Source: Tomocerus qinae (taxonomy: Eukaryota > Arthropoda > Collembola > Entomobryomorpha > Tomoceridae). From it: a DNA stretch of 64,000 nucleotides. Every line of letters starts with the position of its first letter. Position 1 is the stretch's first letter. The notes under the pieces were generated by a model, which made no database searches, was not told the origin of the DNA, and saw nothing but the letters and a program-made list of their open reading frames with translations. Below, one piece after another: positions 51,801-64,000 of this stretch. The translations under genes were made by a program, and so were the position numbers. The DNA lies in assembly GCA_020055645.1 (NCBI GenBank), contig CM034546.1, positions 115,866,375 through 115,930,374 of the forward strand, in the 5' to 3' direction.

Positions 51801-54800
51801 ACAAGTATCTAGTCGATGTTACTAGATTATAACTCAGAAGCATAATAGTCTAATTGCTCAATTTGGCCAGACAAGTACAGGCAGTCAATCTTTCCATAAA
51901 ACATTACTGAAAACATTTTACAAGCAGACAAACACGGTTGTCAATTGTTGCAGATATTTTCATTCCACTCCCTCTGGCAAATACACAATGCACACATATG
52001 AACTCTCTCCTACATACAAGTAGTCCAGAGTCGAGTACATAGGATTGCAAGTGTGCGTAGCACTTTTACTTATAACAACAGCCATAAAATGACACCCCAA
52101 TAGAAATTATTGACACCGAACTCTCTTTACAGATCATCATGTATCGTTATGTACCTAGTAATATTATATAAACTCATACCTTCATGTACTTACTGCAACG
52201 TGTAGATAGCTTTATTTGCATTGTTACTTTTATGATTGAAATGCTATTTCTATCTAGTCGGTATTTCAAACATATATCTATAAATCCTGTACTCTGTGTG
52301 CATGTAACTTTTGTCTATTTGCACATTATGATGTAACTAGAGTCGCTAATGTACATACGATACGCACTGAAATGAAGGTTAGTTGCTAGTACACCTGCCA
52401 ACAATGCCGTCAAAACAAGACGAGAGATATTCAAACTATGTACTTGTTAGTATGTACCTAATTCCCTTCTATAATGTCACTTGCATGTTCCCTAGAAATA
52501 CTTTAATTAATTCACTTGCACTAAAGCGCGGGCAAGCGTTGCAATAGGATTATGCAAATTTACTTCGAGCTATAAAGAGCATTAGGGACATGGCTTCAAT
52601 AGCATGGCCATGCATTATTTCAGGAGAATTCAAAACGAAGGGTACAGCCCATGTAGGGGACATATATTTTGATAACAGATACTATCTACTCTTTTTCTGA
52701 CTTATTTCACACTTCGAATAACTCGCATTTGCCAAACTGGTTAGAAATAAATATTGGCAAATTGCATTGCATTGCAGGGTTCTTAGAATTCAGTGTATCA
52801 TTTGTGTTTGCAATTTCAGTAGCACACTATGTGCAATTTGGCAATAAATAATTATTACTTCATATTATATTACCTGTAAGGATATAGGTACGATATCAAT
52901 AAATATTTTGATCATACAATTATTGGCTTAAATGTTACTCAAGTTTCTTCTACCTAGTTTTGGGTGTATTATGTTAGTTTGCTTAGAATTTCTTGTTCTT
53001 TTAATTAGTATGTTTGGATAATTTCATAAACAAAAGTACGTAGGTTTTTGAAGCAATATTGTAATTATCAATCTTGTATAATAAATTAGACATAGTGCTC
53101 CTGGTTATATGCAATTGCGTAGTTGTATACAGGTAGCAGAGAGAAGTAACTGAAGTTATTAGTGAGTGACGGATATGACATTATCACCGGCTATCTGTAA
53201 TTAGATCTAATACCTTGTTAACGAAACTAGTATTTATTCTGCCAATTTTTTAGACATTCTTATATTGCATTCGCTGAACAAGCCTTCTTCAAATGCGTCA
53301 GTCTGGAGCACCTATACTATGTATGTATAGTCAATTACATAGGAACTGCAGTCTTTTCCCTAGAGCTAATAGCTAAAGTAACTAATCAATTTGCATATTG
53401 GATTCCAGTGTTACCTATTGCAATATGTTTAGTGTAAAACGGATTGTATATCAGTAAGATTGTATATACATGTATATTAGGTGCAATCAAGTAATTATTT
53501 GTGTATTGTCTTGAGTTTATGTTGGCGACAGGGCATTTTGGAGTAAAATGTTTAGCTGAGTTGGGAGCAGAGTTCCAAATGCACCCTATCCATTAGGATT
53601 GATTACATTAGTCTGTGAAAGCATGGAAACTGTATTTGTATGTGTACTGTTAATAATATGTGATATATAAATGTATCTATAGGAGAATTGTATAGTATCA
53701 GTACTAATGTAAGATGTATTGTTCTTTTTCTGGCAGTGTTCTTGTAGGTTTGTGAAGGAAACTGAAGTTGTGAGTTGAACTACTTAGGTATGTATGTTTA
53801 GATGAGAGTTGTTGGCTATCTACTTGGATTTTTGCAGAGAACGAAGTAAAGTTTGCTGATATGATAGGAGTCGACTGATGTGAGTTGAAATAAAGTGAGA
53901 AGACAATGCATGGAATTAGAGGAGCTGTATGTATAGTGCAGCCTGTGTACATACATAGAGTTGTGCTGTTCTAAGATGGATAGAAAGATATGGGTCTGTA
54001 CATAAGTAGTGTTCATGTGTGTATGTATGTCTGTGCTAAAGTGAAGTATGAGATAGTTACATTGTATTAGTAGATACATACTCCGTACTAATAGTGTACT
54101 ACTACTGTTCATACAGAGTCCAGCAAAAGCTACTAACTAAGTTAAGTAAGGAGTGTAGTAGTAGTCGACAATATTATATGGATTGATATACATACGTGTG
54201 AGGGAAAGACAGAATGCACGGACTCACAACACTACTCCATTTATACATAGTATTCTGACAGGGTTGATCTGACTCTGAGAGAGTGAGTGACTGAGTGAGT
54301 TGAGTAGTAGAAACAGAGCTCAAGTCGAACAGAGTTGCTTGTTGGCTCGTTCTTCTTGAACATTGACGAGAAGGGAGTCAGAGTACGAAGAACGAGAGTT
54401 CTACGCCAAAGCTCGGCATACAAATACACGTCTGAGCAACTGAAGTCAAGTAAGCTGAGAGCTAGCAGGGCAGAGCAAAGCAAGTAGTGTCAATCAAACA
54501 GTTGCTCGCTGTTGTATAGGGAGGAAGGCAGGAGCAAAGCTAGCGGCTCTCGACACACACATTCTATGTGCCACACACATTGTACTCACATTTTGCCAAA
54601 ATCAAGACAGCCACTTGAGAATCTTATTGGTGCAAAGAGGAAATTGGTTGTCACACTCCTAAGTACCATCTCCTATATTAACTTGGGATTACCACATTTG
54701 CATTCAGTAGCTCTGGGCGAACGAGACGACACAGTAGCAAAAAGTGCAAATTGTTTTCATCACCTACCTAAGTGAAATCCACGCGTGTTAAATTCAATTG

Positions 54801-57800
54801 GGGCGTTTTTAACTAATTGACACAGTCAAAATAGTGTCGACTCTATTGTGTTTCAACTAGTGCAATAGAATTTATATTACACATGAATTACTTGGAACGT
54901 TGTCGAATTGCATAGACTGAACTTCCAACACTTCATTGCACCCAGGAACTATAAACATTATACCTATTTTGCAGAAGGTATATTATATATACAATTCTAT
55001 CCAGAGGAGTGAGTACCTCATAATAAATACGTATAGCTTTGGCCAACTCGACTTGACTTTGCATTACGGAAGTGTAACATCTGCTAACGTCTCAAATGTA
55101 AACAATCGTGAATGTTTTGGGAAAGTGATATTGGCAAAGGATACGTCATTCTTATACCACCGATTCACCGGTGCTTGCAAATATTTCACTCGTGACGAAT
55201 CATATTCTGAAGGACAATTGATTGCCATCCCGACGAATACTGGACAATCAATCAAGGGACCTTTGGATGAGACAGAGCCGGTTTACAGGTTACAATTTCG
55301 TGTGCAAGTTGAACTCATCTCTGTGGTGTGCTTTGGTTGAGTTGTGTTTCAGACCCACGTCGCACAAGGAGGACCTACAGCGTGTAATGTAATAGAGCAT
55401 GGGATTTCATTGTGTATACCTGCCAACACAACACTCGACTTGAGTTAATACTGAGTGGCCAGGCGATTCCAACTTCGAACCGTTTTTTACCCCTCGACCA
55501 TCTCACACTACCTAAAAGATCCTTTTTATTATAATAACTCTAAGAGTATCATCATCTTTGGTCAGACAGTCTTTTTGGAGATCCTATCCCACTAATATCT
55601 CTGCTCATCATCAGTGTGGCAGAGAAAATAAAATAATTACAGTGTTGGCATTGTAGAGTAACTTTTGTGGGTGGGATTGCTAAAAACTACAATTTACCAC
55701 TTCGTGGGCCAATATTTCAATTAGAACTGTTATCAGCCTGCCATCAGTATAACGTAACGTATCTCATCACATCCCATCTGCATGGCACACGTAGAAAAAA
55801 CATTTAATCAAAAGAGCGTGCACACTTCTACATAAACACTATAAACTGCCACAGAACAATTAAGTCTTCCCTTCCTGGATCAAAAATCTCACTTATTTGC
55901 AAGTACTGTTGTTTGGTGCTGTTAGTGAAAAGCTATGTGGTTAGTTATGCTCGTAATCTTATTTGGAATTATAAATACACTCGGTCGAATCAAATGAGAC
56001 TTGTAATTCTGAGAAGTGCAGAGATTCGTTAATTGAGTGCACTGTGCATAATCCATAATTCATCACTACCTGAAGAAGCTCCATTTCCTCCTCTCCCAAA
56101 TATACAATTGTACCACCACTCAAGTGAATATCCCATTACATAGGCATAGGAAATTAAAGAGCCCAATAAGGGAATTCATTTCTTTAATTTCAACTAAGTG
56201 GAGTCAGGAGAAAAAGCAACCTAAGTACATACAGAAGCTGATTCCACTTTGGAAATAAGGAAGGAAGAGTATCATAAATAGCCGATTGGGTGGACGGATG
56301 CGATGAAATTGAAGGTTTGAGTTCAACGAGAACTTCGTATGACCCTGCATACGTATCTCTCTATTCTTCTTACTACTAATAAGTAAACTAACTGACTTGA
56401 TTTGACTTGAGCCCTGGCCTGGCCTCCTTGCCTGGCATCACATCACATTACATCACCTCTACTTTACATTTACTGCACAGATCGTATTTGTAAGTTCTGA
56501 ATACATACATACACACAGTCTATGCTATATAGAGCTATATGTACTATATAGAGATATATGTATATCGGATCATTATTACATTAGCTTCCTAACTAACTAA
56601 CTCCACGGTTTCTGCCCACTGCTCTTGCTCTGGTCTGCTCCAAGTCTCGTCGACTGAACTGGACTCGACACTACCTCAGGAGCAGGATAATACTAGAAAG
56701 AGCAAAAGCACAACTCATCTGTTATCTTCACTAATATTATCTGCACATCGTTCACTCCTCGGGTAGTTGGTAGTAAGTAAAATAACATCGCCATCAGATC
56801 ACATCGTATATACAGTGAATGAATGAGTGCTTCGTTCGAGTTTCAGTCCAAGATTCCAACTCAAATCATAACAGTCCATCTGATAACTCTTTCCTACTCC
56901 ACGGAATACCACAGCACAATAGTTTAATAATCAAGTACAGCCAAAACGAGACTACATCACATTACATCAGATCACATCACATAATAACATTATAGGGACG
57001 AGACAGTCAGAACTCAGATACAGTTCACATTCAGAAACTCCCTTAACTTAACTTCAGATCAATCTAAATCCCTATGTAAGATGGGATTAATTTGAACTGA
57101 ACTTCAGAGTTGACTCAAATCCTATACTTGACTATCTCTAGACATATTACTATTCCCAGCTTTTACATTACACGAAACAACTTGTTAGTACCTATGTATA
57201 TCTACTTATAGAATATTATGATTGTTAATGATGGAAAAGATGCAAGAAACAATATTCTGTTCATCCTCCTATCTCTTTACAACTACAGATCGTTTCTACT
57301 ACAGGATCACTCAAAAAATAGTGGCCTAGCCCAGGAATTTTGCAGAAAAAACTCTTTCACAACTCCTGCTCTGAATAACAATGCAAAGCACAACAAGCAA
57401 AGACAAATAGAATATTGAATTAAATGAGAAAATTTGGAATTGAACTAAAAAAGAGCCTACACCTCAGACCTGCTTAAGGAAACAAGTCGACTGACAAGAC
57501 AACTCGAGAGTCTAACTTGTCAATTTTAGTTGAGCAGACTTCAATTTGCATTGCATATATGTACTCTAGTTGAGAAGTTGCGTAGATGAGATCTCGAGAC
57601 GGAAAAAGGAGTAAAAGAGTTATCTGTACTGTACTTTTGTTCAATCTCTCTGCTCAGAAGTAATCAAAGGGAATGAAATCAAATCAGCTGTTGGTCTTGT
57701 CTCGTTCTATTGTACTGTAGCCTCTGTGGTTTGGTTGGGTCGACTCTAGCTTGGCCCCTTTGGTGAAACAAGTGTTTGTGATTGATATACGGAGTGGTTT

Positions 57801-58936
57801 TGTTGTTTAAGGAGATTCGAAATTCTGCTAAGGAAATCAATAGCAAAGTGATGAAATTCTATGATAAGAACGGCAGCAGCCTCTGTGCATAAATTACCTA
57901 CTCCCAGAACACAATAGAGTCAAGTAGAGGTAAACAAATAAGAATTATAAGAAGAGATGAAACAATAGTGGGTGACTGACTGCTAACAACCAAAGATAAC
58001 AAACAGACTTTCCTCAGGTCAATCCAAACGAACCTCAACTCCCAACTACACATCCCATGACTCTTACCATAAATATGGAATGTAAAATTGATTGATTGAT
58101 GGAGCGCAGATAAAATATTTTCTTTGCTCTTGGCTCCTTTAAAAGTGCTAGGAGAAACATTCATTACCTACAACGATCACCGGAATAATCAACGAACGAA
58201 CTTAGCATCATTACTACAGAGATAGAACTGAAAGTCTTGACATTCTCTCAAGATTTCTCTCTCTCGGAATCCACTCACTACTGTTGGGACTGGTTGTTGG
58301 TAAAGTGTTATTGATGTCACTAGGAAAGAAAGGGTTCCTCCGCCTAAAAATGAAAGTTATCTCATTTTAAGTGAGAAATACGGTGTGGTAATTGTCTGGT
58401 CGTCAGCTCAATCGCTCTGCTCAGCTCTACCAGCACTTGGCTCCACAACTCTTTATAGTAAGTACAATCCCATACCTACACGACCATACTGACAGTCTCA
58501 TCTCATCTCGACTCAGCTCAACTAAAACTAAGGAACTTTAACCTGTGTTCTCAGTGTTTGTTGGGTACGAAAGTGAATGAGTGAACCTAAAGAACAACCT
58601 AAACATAAATACCTACTACTTACTGCCTACCTGCTTGTCTAACTTTAAATGATCACATACCTACTACCTTACCTACATCACTACTACTACTACGTAGCAA
58701 ATAGTAGCTCCATTTTAACACTACATAACACTTAGGGTTATGGTTATAGTCCCACATTGTCATTCTCATCCTACACTCGCTTAAATAGTGTCTAGTATGT
58801 AGTAGGGCTGGACACAATCATATTCCCAGACTCTATCTGCATACACACACGTAATACTCTCCAGACTCATTTGCCTCCTTTTCGACTACTTCTACTTATA
58901 AGTCAAAGTCAACCAACTGATTAAGTCCTCCGTGCA
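42881..58936. other. non-coding DNA 5' of Abd-B, no gene recognised
   Basis: All frames are short or overlapped. 54936-55340 (134 codons) has no ATG and no family. 43,200-44,950 and 53,500-54,500 are G-rich on +; 54,700-58,900 is C-rich with CATCACATTACATC-like words and (ACT)n near 58,680. This would be the proximal 5' regulatory region of Abd-B if no other promoter lies in it. Confidence 0.5.
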
Positions 58937-58941
58937 TAATA

Positions 58942-58977
58942 TATAAATATATACTGAGTATATACAGATATATCAGT
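58942..58977 (+). promoter_or_regulatory. candidate core promoter (TATA box plus initiator) 5' of Abd-B
   Basis: TATAAATA at 58942-58949 is followed by an initiator-like TCAGT at 58973-58977, whose A at 58975 lies 33 bases after the first T of the TATA box, close to the usual spacing. From there to the ATG is a 122-base leader with no ATG. The surrounding DNA is very TA-rich, so a chance match is quite possible, and the true start could lie further 5' as in multi-promoter Abd-B genes. Confidence 0.3.
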
Positions 58978-59096
58978 ATATAGAATTATATTTATTCTTG
59001 CATATCCCTGTAGGACGACTGAACGTGAGTGAGTGAGTGACTTGACGAGACTGCATAAGTTGACTTATAGGAGAGAAAGAGACAGAAAAAATCAAA

Positions 59097-59556
59097 ATGT
59101 TGTTTACTTGCTTACGTGAAGGTGGGGCCGTGGGATCGGCAGCAGCCGCGGCAGCAGCAGCATCGTTAAGCGCCTCCGCAGGGGGTTGTGAGACCCCATT
59201 ATCCTCCAATTTGAACTGTGCCCGAATTAATATGATGAACGGTAGTTTGTATGATGACAACGGAGGCGGAGGCGGCGGATCCAGTGGCATGACCAACGGC
59301 GGAGGTAGCAGTTCCGGAGGCTCTTCCACAACTACACCTATCTCATCCACCACATCTCCCTACTCTAATAATAATAACATTAAATGCGAAAACTCCCCAC
59401 CTGTCTCATCCATGTCCATATCCCTCTCTAACGGGAACTCTCATTCGGGAGGACCCTTACACATACCCGCCAAGAGGCTGCCTGTAGGAGCCAGTGGAAA
59501 CACTTCCAGCGCTAACTCCTGCAGCCTTGGCTATGGAAGTCATTCTGCTGCTGCTG
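59097..59556 (+). CDS. Abd-B: Abd-B coding exon 1
   Basis: The first coding exon contributes residues 1-153 plus the first base of codon 154. It opens MLFTCLREGG, then an Ala run, a Gly-rich stretch and long Ser/Thr/Asn-rich linkers, typical of Hox N-termini of low conservation. The conserved-looking part is PLHIPAKRLP near its 3' end. The exon ends GCTGCTG|GTAATT, a good 5' splice site. Local base composition is clearly more GC-rich than the flanking DNA, as expected of coding sequence here. Confidence 0.75.
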
Positions 59557-60281
59557 GTAATTCATCTCTACTTTCAATCCTTTTTTAATTCAATTATTGC
59601 AGAGTTTGATACTGCTACTTAACACAATTATAATAATAGTTTAACCAAGTGAAACCTAATTGAACATTGTAATGGTAGATTATTTTGAAAGCATAATTAA
59701 TGCTAATTAACGTACAGCAATTGCATTGCATAAATATGTAATTTGTCATGATATGAATTTTTGTGCAGCATGGTCCAGTTACCCGAGTGCCCTGCCAGTA
59801 GACTCCTCAGTCGGTGGAGTCGGAGGGACAGGGAGCGGTTCAGGGAGCGGGTCCTCCAGCTCAGCAGCTCACCAAGGAGTCTCTTCATTTGAGACGTCAC
59901 CGTACAACACGCCAATGGGCTCCTCTGCAGCAGCAGCAGCCTACTATGGCTCGGCTAGCTCCGAGAGGAAGCACGGACACCACGGAAGTCATGGAATCCC
60001 CTTTTGGTCGGCGAACGACTACAAATACCCGGGAGCCCCTTCAATTACCGACTGTCAGCCGTTCACCACTCAGAATTGGTGCAACTACTCCCCTTATGCT
60101 AGCCGGGTGCCCTCACATATGGACACACATGGTCAGCCCGTCTCTTACTTGACGGCGGCTGCCGTTTCTGCTGATGACCGAAGGTCAGCTGTTGACCCGG
60201 CGGGATTTCATGCCACGTATGGATTAAGGGATGCCTACGGAGCACCTGATCCCATGACTGCCACGCCTTACCCTCCACCAG
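59097..60281 (+). CDS. Abd-B: Abdominal-B (Abd-B) Hox protein, N-terminal part, two exons (join 59097..59556, 59769..60281), 3' incomplete
   Basis: Likely the posterior Hox transcription factor Abdominal-B, a nuclear DNA-binding protein specifying posterior abdominal segments. Seen: ATG at 59097 preceded by AAA and by an in-frame TGA at 59061, so it is the first in-frame Met. Exon 1 gives 153 codons plus one base; exon 2 continues in phase to residue 324 and stops at CCACCAG|GTCAGT. Residues 15-22 are Ala-rich, about 58-80 Gly/Ser-rich. Landmarks matching my memory of insect Abd-B, in order: PLHIPAKR (120-127), a Ser/Ala-rich stretch, YYG...ERKH, QNWCNY (255-260), YGLR (304-307) and a terminal YPPPG just before the splice site. 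The homeodomain exon is not present in the remaining 3.7 kb. Both introns here are phase 1. An alternative would be another long-N-terminus homeobox gene, but the ordered motifs favour Abd-B. A transcript is not proven. Confidence 0.75.
59557..59768 (+). other. Abd-B intron 1 (212 bp, GT-AG, phase 1)
   Basis: This stretch begins GTAATT and ends TTTTTGTGCAG, and removing it joins G|CA into an Ala codon and keeps a single open frame from exon 1 into exon 2. The intron is AT-rich and carries stop codons. The open frame that runs into exon 2 from 59726 is intronic sequence, not a second start. Confidence 0.75.
59769..60281 (+). CDS. Abd-B: Abd-B coding exon 2
   Basis: The second coding exon (513 nt) completes codon 154 and encodes residues 155-324 plus one base. 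It contains a Gly/Ser tract, FETSPYNTP, a five-Ala run followed by YYG, a His/Gly-rich RKH segment, then the densest conserved-looking block: an aromatic DYKYPG segment, QNWCNY, a SYL segment and YGLRDAYG. It ends TPYPPPG at a GTCAGT donor. In Abd-B proteins this block lies shortly before the hexapeptide-like tryptophan and the homeodomain, which would be in the next exon outside this window. Confidence 0.75.
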
Positions 60282-63200
60282 GTCAGTACTCACCTTGTCA
60301 ATTCTTCTTCCTCTGTCTTTGTGTTTTTGCATAGGAGCTTCTATTTCATTGTGATTCGGGGGACTTTTTTCGTCGCATTGGCATCAATTTGTGTTTCCGT
60401 TGCTTTTCCACATGGACATTTGTATTGCTAAGCATTGCAGGATTTGAGACATATTTATGGGTTTAGAATTGGGCTTGTGTTTTGTACATCGATTTTCTCT
60501 CATTAGGCTAAACAGAAGTGAAAAGGACGTATGTCTATCTAATCTGGTGTACATATTGAAACGGAGCAATGTAATGTTAGGAGATAGGAAAAGTTTCACT
60601 CCCTACTTCCTGCCTGCGTTTAGTTTACCAAACGCTTCCTTTCTTTTCCTTGCTTACTTTCAAGTAAATTCTCAACGGAGAGAAATGATGTACATGTATT
60701 ATACTGAGTAGAGTGAAGACAAAGTGTGTGTGGATATGTATAGGTGAGTCCTCGTCATGTGTGTAAGGGAAGAAATGCCTATAATACGGAGTTGTAGTAT
60801 TTGGAGTATTTTGGGCACACACTTTTGGAGAGAAGAAAGGAAAAGAGATAGGAGAATTCGACATGTTTCATTTCCATGCTTTGCATTTTGAGACTAAAGT
60901 TACTAAACTCTTTCTGACTTGAGTAGAATATCAAATCCTTGTATTGCAAATCATAGGGAGAGTAAGTAAAGTGAGAGTGAGTGGAAAGACTCTGGAAATA
61001 GAGAATACATACATAGTACAAAAGTTGCATTAGTTAAGTTAAGTCTAGTTGTAAGAGAGTGGGCACGGGTGGAGTAGTCGAATTTCTTGCGTATCTCCAC
61101 TTTTACTTGACTCTAGTTAAGTCGGGAAGGAATGCTTGTTACTTAAGTTGGAAATGCATGAGTGTATATATGTATGTGGTGGAGAGTTGACAAGAGCATA
61201 GCATTGTGGAGTAGATTTCTAATATCTAATAGAATCAGAGCGAAGAGTAGTGCCTAAGTGTGTGGCTAAAGACGGAGAAAGAGAGAGAGTCTAATATAGG
61301 GAAAAGAAAATATAGTAGAAGAATCGGGAGAGAAGGTTGTTGAAATGGGTTGGTTAGGAGAGTGACATGACGGAGTGAGTGAAGAGGGCTTATGTTAGTT
61401 TAAGTTGGAGGAGAGGGAAGCCACAACGGAACCAACCACCACCTAATGTAATGCAAAGTAATGTAACCTAATGTAATGTAATGTAAAGTAATGCAAGTTG
61501 AGTGAGTCTTGTCTTGGGCAGAGAAAATTCAAGTGATGTGATGTGACTGTGGAGTTCGGCAGCTGAAATGAAATATCTCATTCCTTCCACAGAGATTCTT
61601 GATTTGCTCCTTTTTGGCGTCTTCGGCTTGGATTTCACGGACCGGGTTGACTCCTCTTGGCTTTTGTTGAATTGTGAACTGAACTAAATTGAATGAGCCA
61701 AAGGTTTAATAATATGAATGAGGCATGGCTTGCCTCGCAAGCAATGAATATCTAAGCTTTTCTCTCTCAGCTTACTTCACATTACATTTCTTCCTTCGTA
61801 TAAATTTCAAATTCCTTAGTCAGCACAGACGAGTATCACAAGAGCTGAGCTCTGCCTCGTCAAGGGTGTTCAGCTCACTCACTCCAGTTCATGTGATGTC
61901 ACTAGCAAATCGAGTCAGCATTTAACAAATTCCTTCTGTAATGTCCCACTGATATCAAGTAACTATCCTCTTGTTAAATACTCCTTAGATCTACGTGCGT
62001 ATTAAGACAACTCTAATGAATCCTATACATACATACACAAATACATACATACTAATATTATTTCTCCCGTTGTAATTTATTCTCCTTGACAAAGATCCTC
62101 TCCTACGTGAGGATTAAAATTGCTATCTCATATTTCACAATTCAAGCACTTTATACACAAAAACACTCTTATAACTATAACCACTATATTTTATATGGTA
62201 CATGAGGTCAGTAGTTTACGCTGAGTCTACGTTACAACTAGCCGAGTTATGTTCATATGCAACTAGTATTTCCACAACATTATAACTCGCATCGCTGACT
62301 AATTTAATTATATTTATTATTTTGTCTTCTAATACTAATTGGCTCAAGATAGCAAACTCAGTGATATGAAATCTAAACACATTACAGCCAAACTGAATAA
62401 CCTTCACAATAATGCACTTACGTATTTAGTCTCGTCTTGTTATAGTACTATTAGTAAAGAGATGCGTATATATATAATATTTTATAAGCAATAATTGTTT
62501 CTGGTATTACGAGTTCAGCCAACATTAGTATTATGAGCTTAAATGATAGGTATTCAATATAAACATAGGTATAAAGGCGTAGACAGAGTTGTGTAAAATA
62601 AAAAGGAGAGCCATAATGCAGGAAGTATGCTAAGGATGGGTAAAGAGAGCAGACCTTCAGAAGTGTCATAAAAGGTCAGAAAGGAAGATGCACATTTCTT
62701 TTTACCTGAAAAAATACTAACAACAATAAACAAGTTTCCTTCAACTTGGATCCGTTCCTTCTTTAAACAGTTCTCAATATAGATCGACATGTTTACGGTG
62801 GACAAAGCTAAAAATGTCTTTTGTACTAAAATTCTCTATTGCACATATAAACAATAGAGATAATATTATGAACCCTTCCTATTCATTCCATGTGATCTCT
62901 CAAAGCTATTCTTGGCCCTATTATTTACTCTATAGCAATGACTTTACTTGATCTGACCCTACCCGAATAGTCAATAAAAGCTATTACTACCCTTCTTCCA
63001 ATAATAGGCCATACCGAAAGACACGTACCTATATACACAACTTATAAATTTCTTTAAAATGTCCGTATTATCTGCATCTCTTAAATAGCAATTCCAACGA
63101 ACCTCTTTTCTTCTTACGTTTCCTATTTGCCTTGCCTTGACTCTTGACTCTCTCGAGTTTTATTGTACGTAACTTTTTATGGCGGTAGCTAAACAAACCT

Positions 63201-64000
63201 TTGGTATTTATATTATAAGCCTTTTACTTTACACTTTTATGTTGCCCAGTCTAGGCGATTTTGTTTCTGAAGGAGTTACACTACAGGACCACCTTATTTA
63301 TCCATCTGTGCTTTTTTAGGGAAAAATTTCTCTTTTTTCCTTTTATTAGTTTTGTTAGGGTTGGTCAGTTCTATCTTCGTGGCGCACATTCAATTTCTCT
63401 CCTATATTATCACCTCTATCCTCTAAATGGAACTTTTCACAAAACGTACAACAATCTACAACGTTGTTAGTTCATCGTCGGCCTGGACCAGAGTGAGTTA
63501 AGTTGTGCCATTCAGTCGAAAAAGAAAATTTTGAAAAAAAGAAAACATCTCTTATAATCTGTATGAGAGATTACGTATTCGTTTTATAAAATTGTTGGTG
63601 CCTGAATTAATTGTGAAGTAATATTGTAAGTTATTCCTTAATTAAAACTGGCAATGAAAAAAATGTGCAGAATAGTATTTGATTACAGTAAGCAACCGTC
63701 TATGGCAAATCTAATTAATTTCTATTCAAATTGCCACAAAGGTAACATAATTTTACTCTTTATACATATTATTTAGATATATTATAGGAGATATTTGAAC
63801 TAGAACTACATTAACTACAATTACAGTTAATATTATTCTAACATATTATACTAAAAAAGACTCTAAAGAAGATTTGTCACGATGTTTATACTTAGGATGT
63901 ACTTAGTGTAAATTTAGATAATGTACGAATGTAAAGCGATTATAATAATTTGTGTATATGATAAAGGAAGGGTGTGTGTAGTTAGAGTGGAGTAAGCAAT
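60282..64000 (+). other. 5' part of Abd-B intron 2 (runs off the window); no coding exon seen
   Basis: The stretch starts with the donor GTCAGT and shows no homeobox in any frame. From about 60,700 to 61,560 the + strand is strongly purine/G-rich with GAGA-like words, and 61,440-61,500 is a loose repeat of AATGTAATG words. From about 61,570 to 63,200 it turns C-rich and G-poor, with an interrupted (CATA)n tract near 62,025-62,052. Nothing else is recognised. Confidence 0.6.

Noticed and set aside
54936..55340. 134-codon + frame before Abd-B
   Set aside because: It has no ATG start (begins TTG), is partly open on the opposite strand, and resembles no family.
59726..59768. Alternative upstream start of the exon 2 frame
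   Set aside because: These codons are intronic, directly before a TTTTTGTGCAG splice acceptor that joins exon 1 in phase.
1..64000. CRISPR array, bacterial operon, riboswitch or rRNA
   Set aside because: No such structures; splice sites, an LTR element and long non-coding stretches show a eukaryotic genome.

Overview
This is a eukaryotic, AT-rich, almost gene-free window from an arthropod, most likely an insect. The only host gene I can support lies near the right end. Two coding exons on the + strand (59097-59556 and 59769-60281) encode the N-terminal 324 residues of what looks like Abdominal-B (Abd-B), the posterior Hox gene. They are joined by a 212-bp GT-AG intron and end at a clear 5' splice site. 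The homeobox exon is not in the window, so the next intron is at least 3.7 kb long. The identification rests on remembered Abd-B landmarks in the same order, not on a homeodomain. About 59 kb of DNA 5' of the gene is here. In other insects that side of Abd-B is regulatory (infra-abdominal) DNA, and a regulatory reading of this window is inference.

Layout. 1-5.6 kb: no recognised gene. 5.6-9.7 kb: a repeat-rich belt with two long foldback (inverted-repeat) elements, a shorter hairpin, a nested complex repeat, and a 22-bp minisatellite of about 13 units. 9.7-14.6 kb: featureless. 14.63-15.21 kb: a foldback element whose ends carry repeated short motifs. 15.2-22.8 kb: featureless. 22,815-27,630: one complete, young insertion of a BEL/Pao-type LTR retrotransposon on the minus strand. 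It has 930-bp LTRs differing at two adjacent bases, a 5-bp target duplication CAGAG, a primer-binding site fitting tRNA-Tyr, and a gag-protease reading frame, but no reverse transcriptase or integrase. 28.25 kb: a compact near-perfect hairpin that resembles a microRNA precursor. 34.1 kb: a 53-bp palindrome flanked by an 8-bp direct repeat. 40.7-42.9 kb: AT-rich degenerate repeats, a small hairpin, a roughly 86-bp mariner-like inverted-repeat element and a foldback rich in ACGGC words. 43-58.9 kb: no recognised gene. 59-60.3 kb: the Abd-B exons. 60.3-64 kb: intronic DNA.

On a larger scale the + strand switches between G-rich/C-poor and C-rich/G-poor stretches, with sharp changes near 35.05, 54.5 and 61.57 kb. 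The last two bracket the Abd-B exons. Most short open frames in the window have no recognisable product and are best read as chance. Names from memory (Abd-B, BEL/Pao, tRNA-Tyr, hAT-like and mariner-like ends) could not be checked against a database here.
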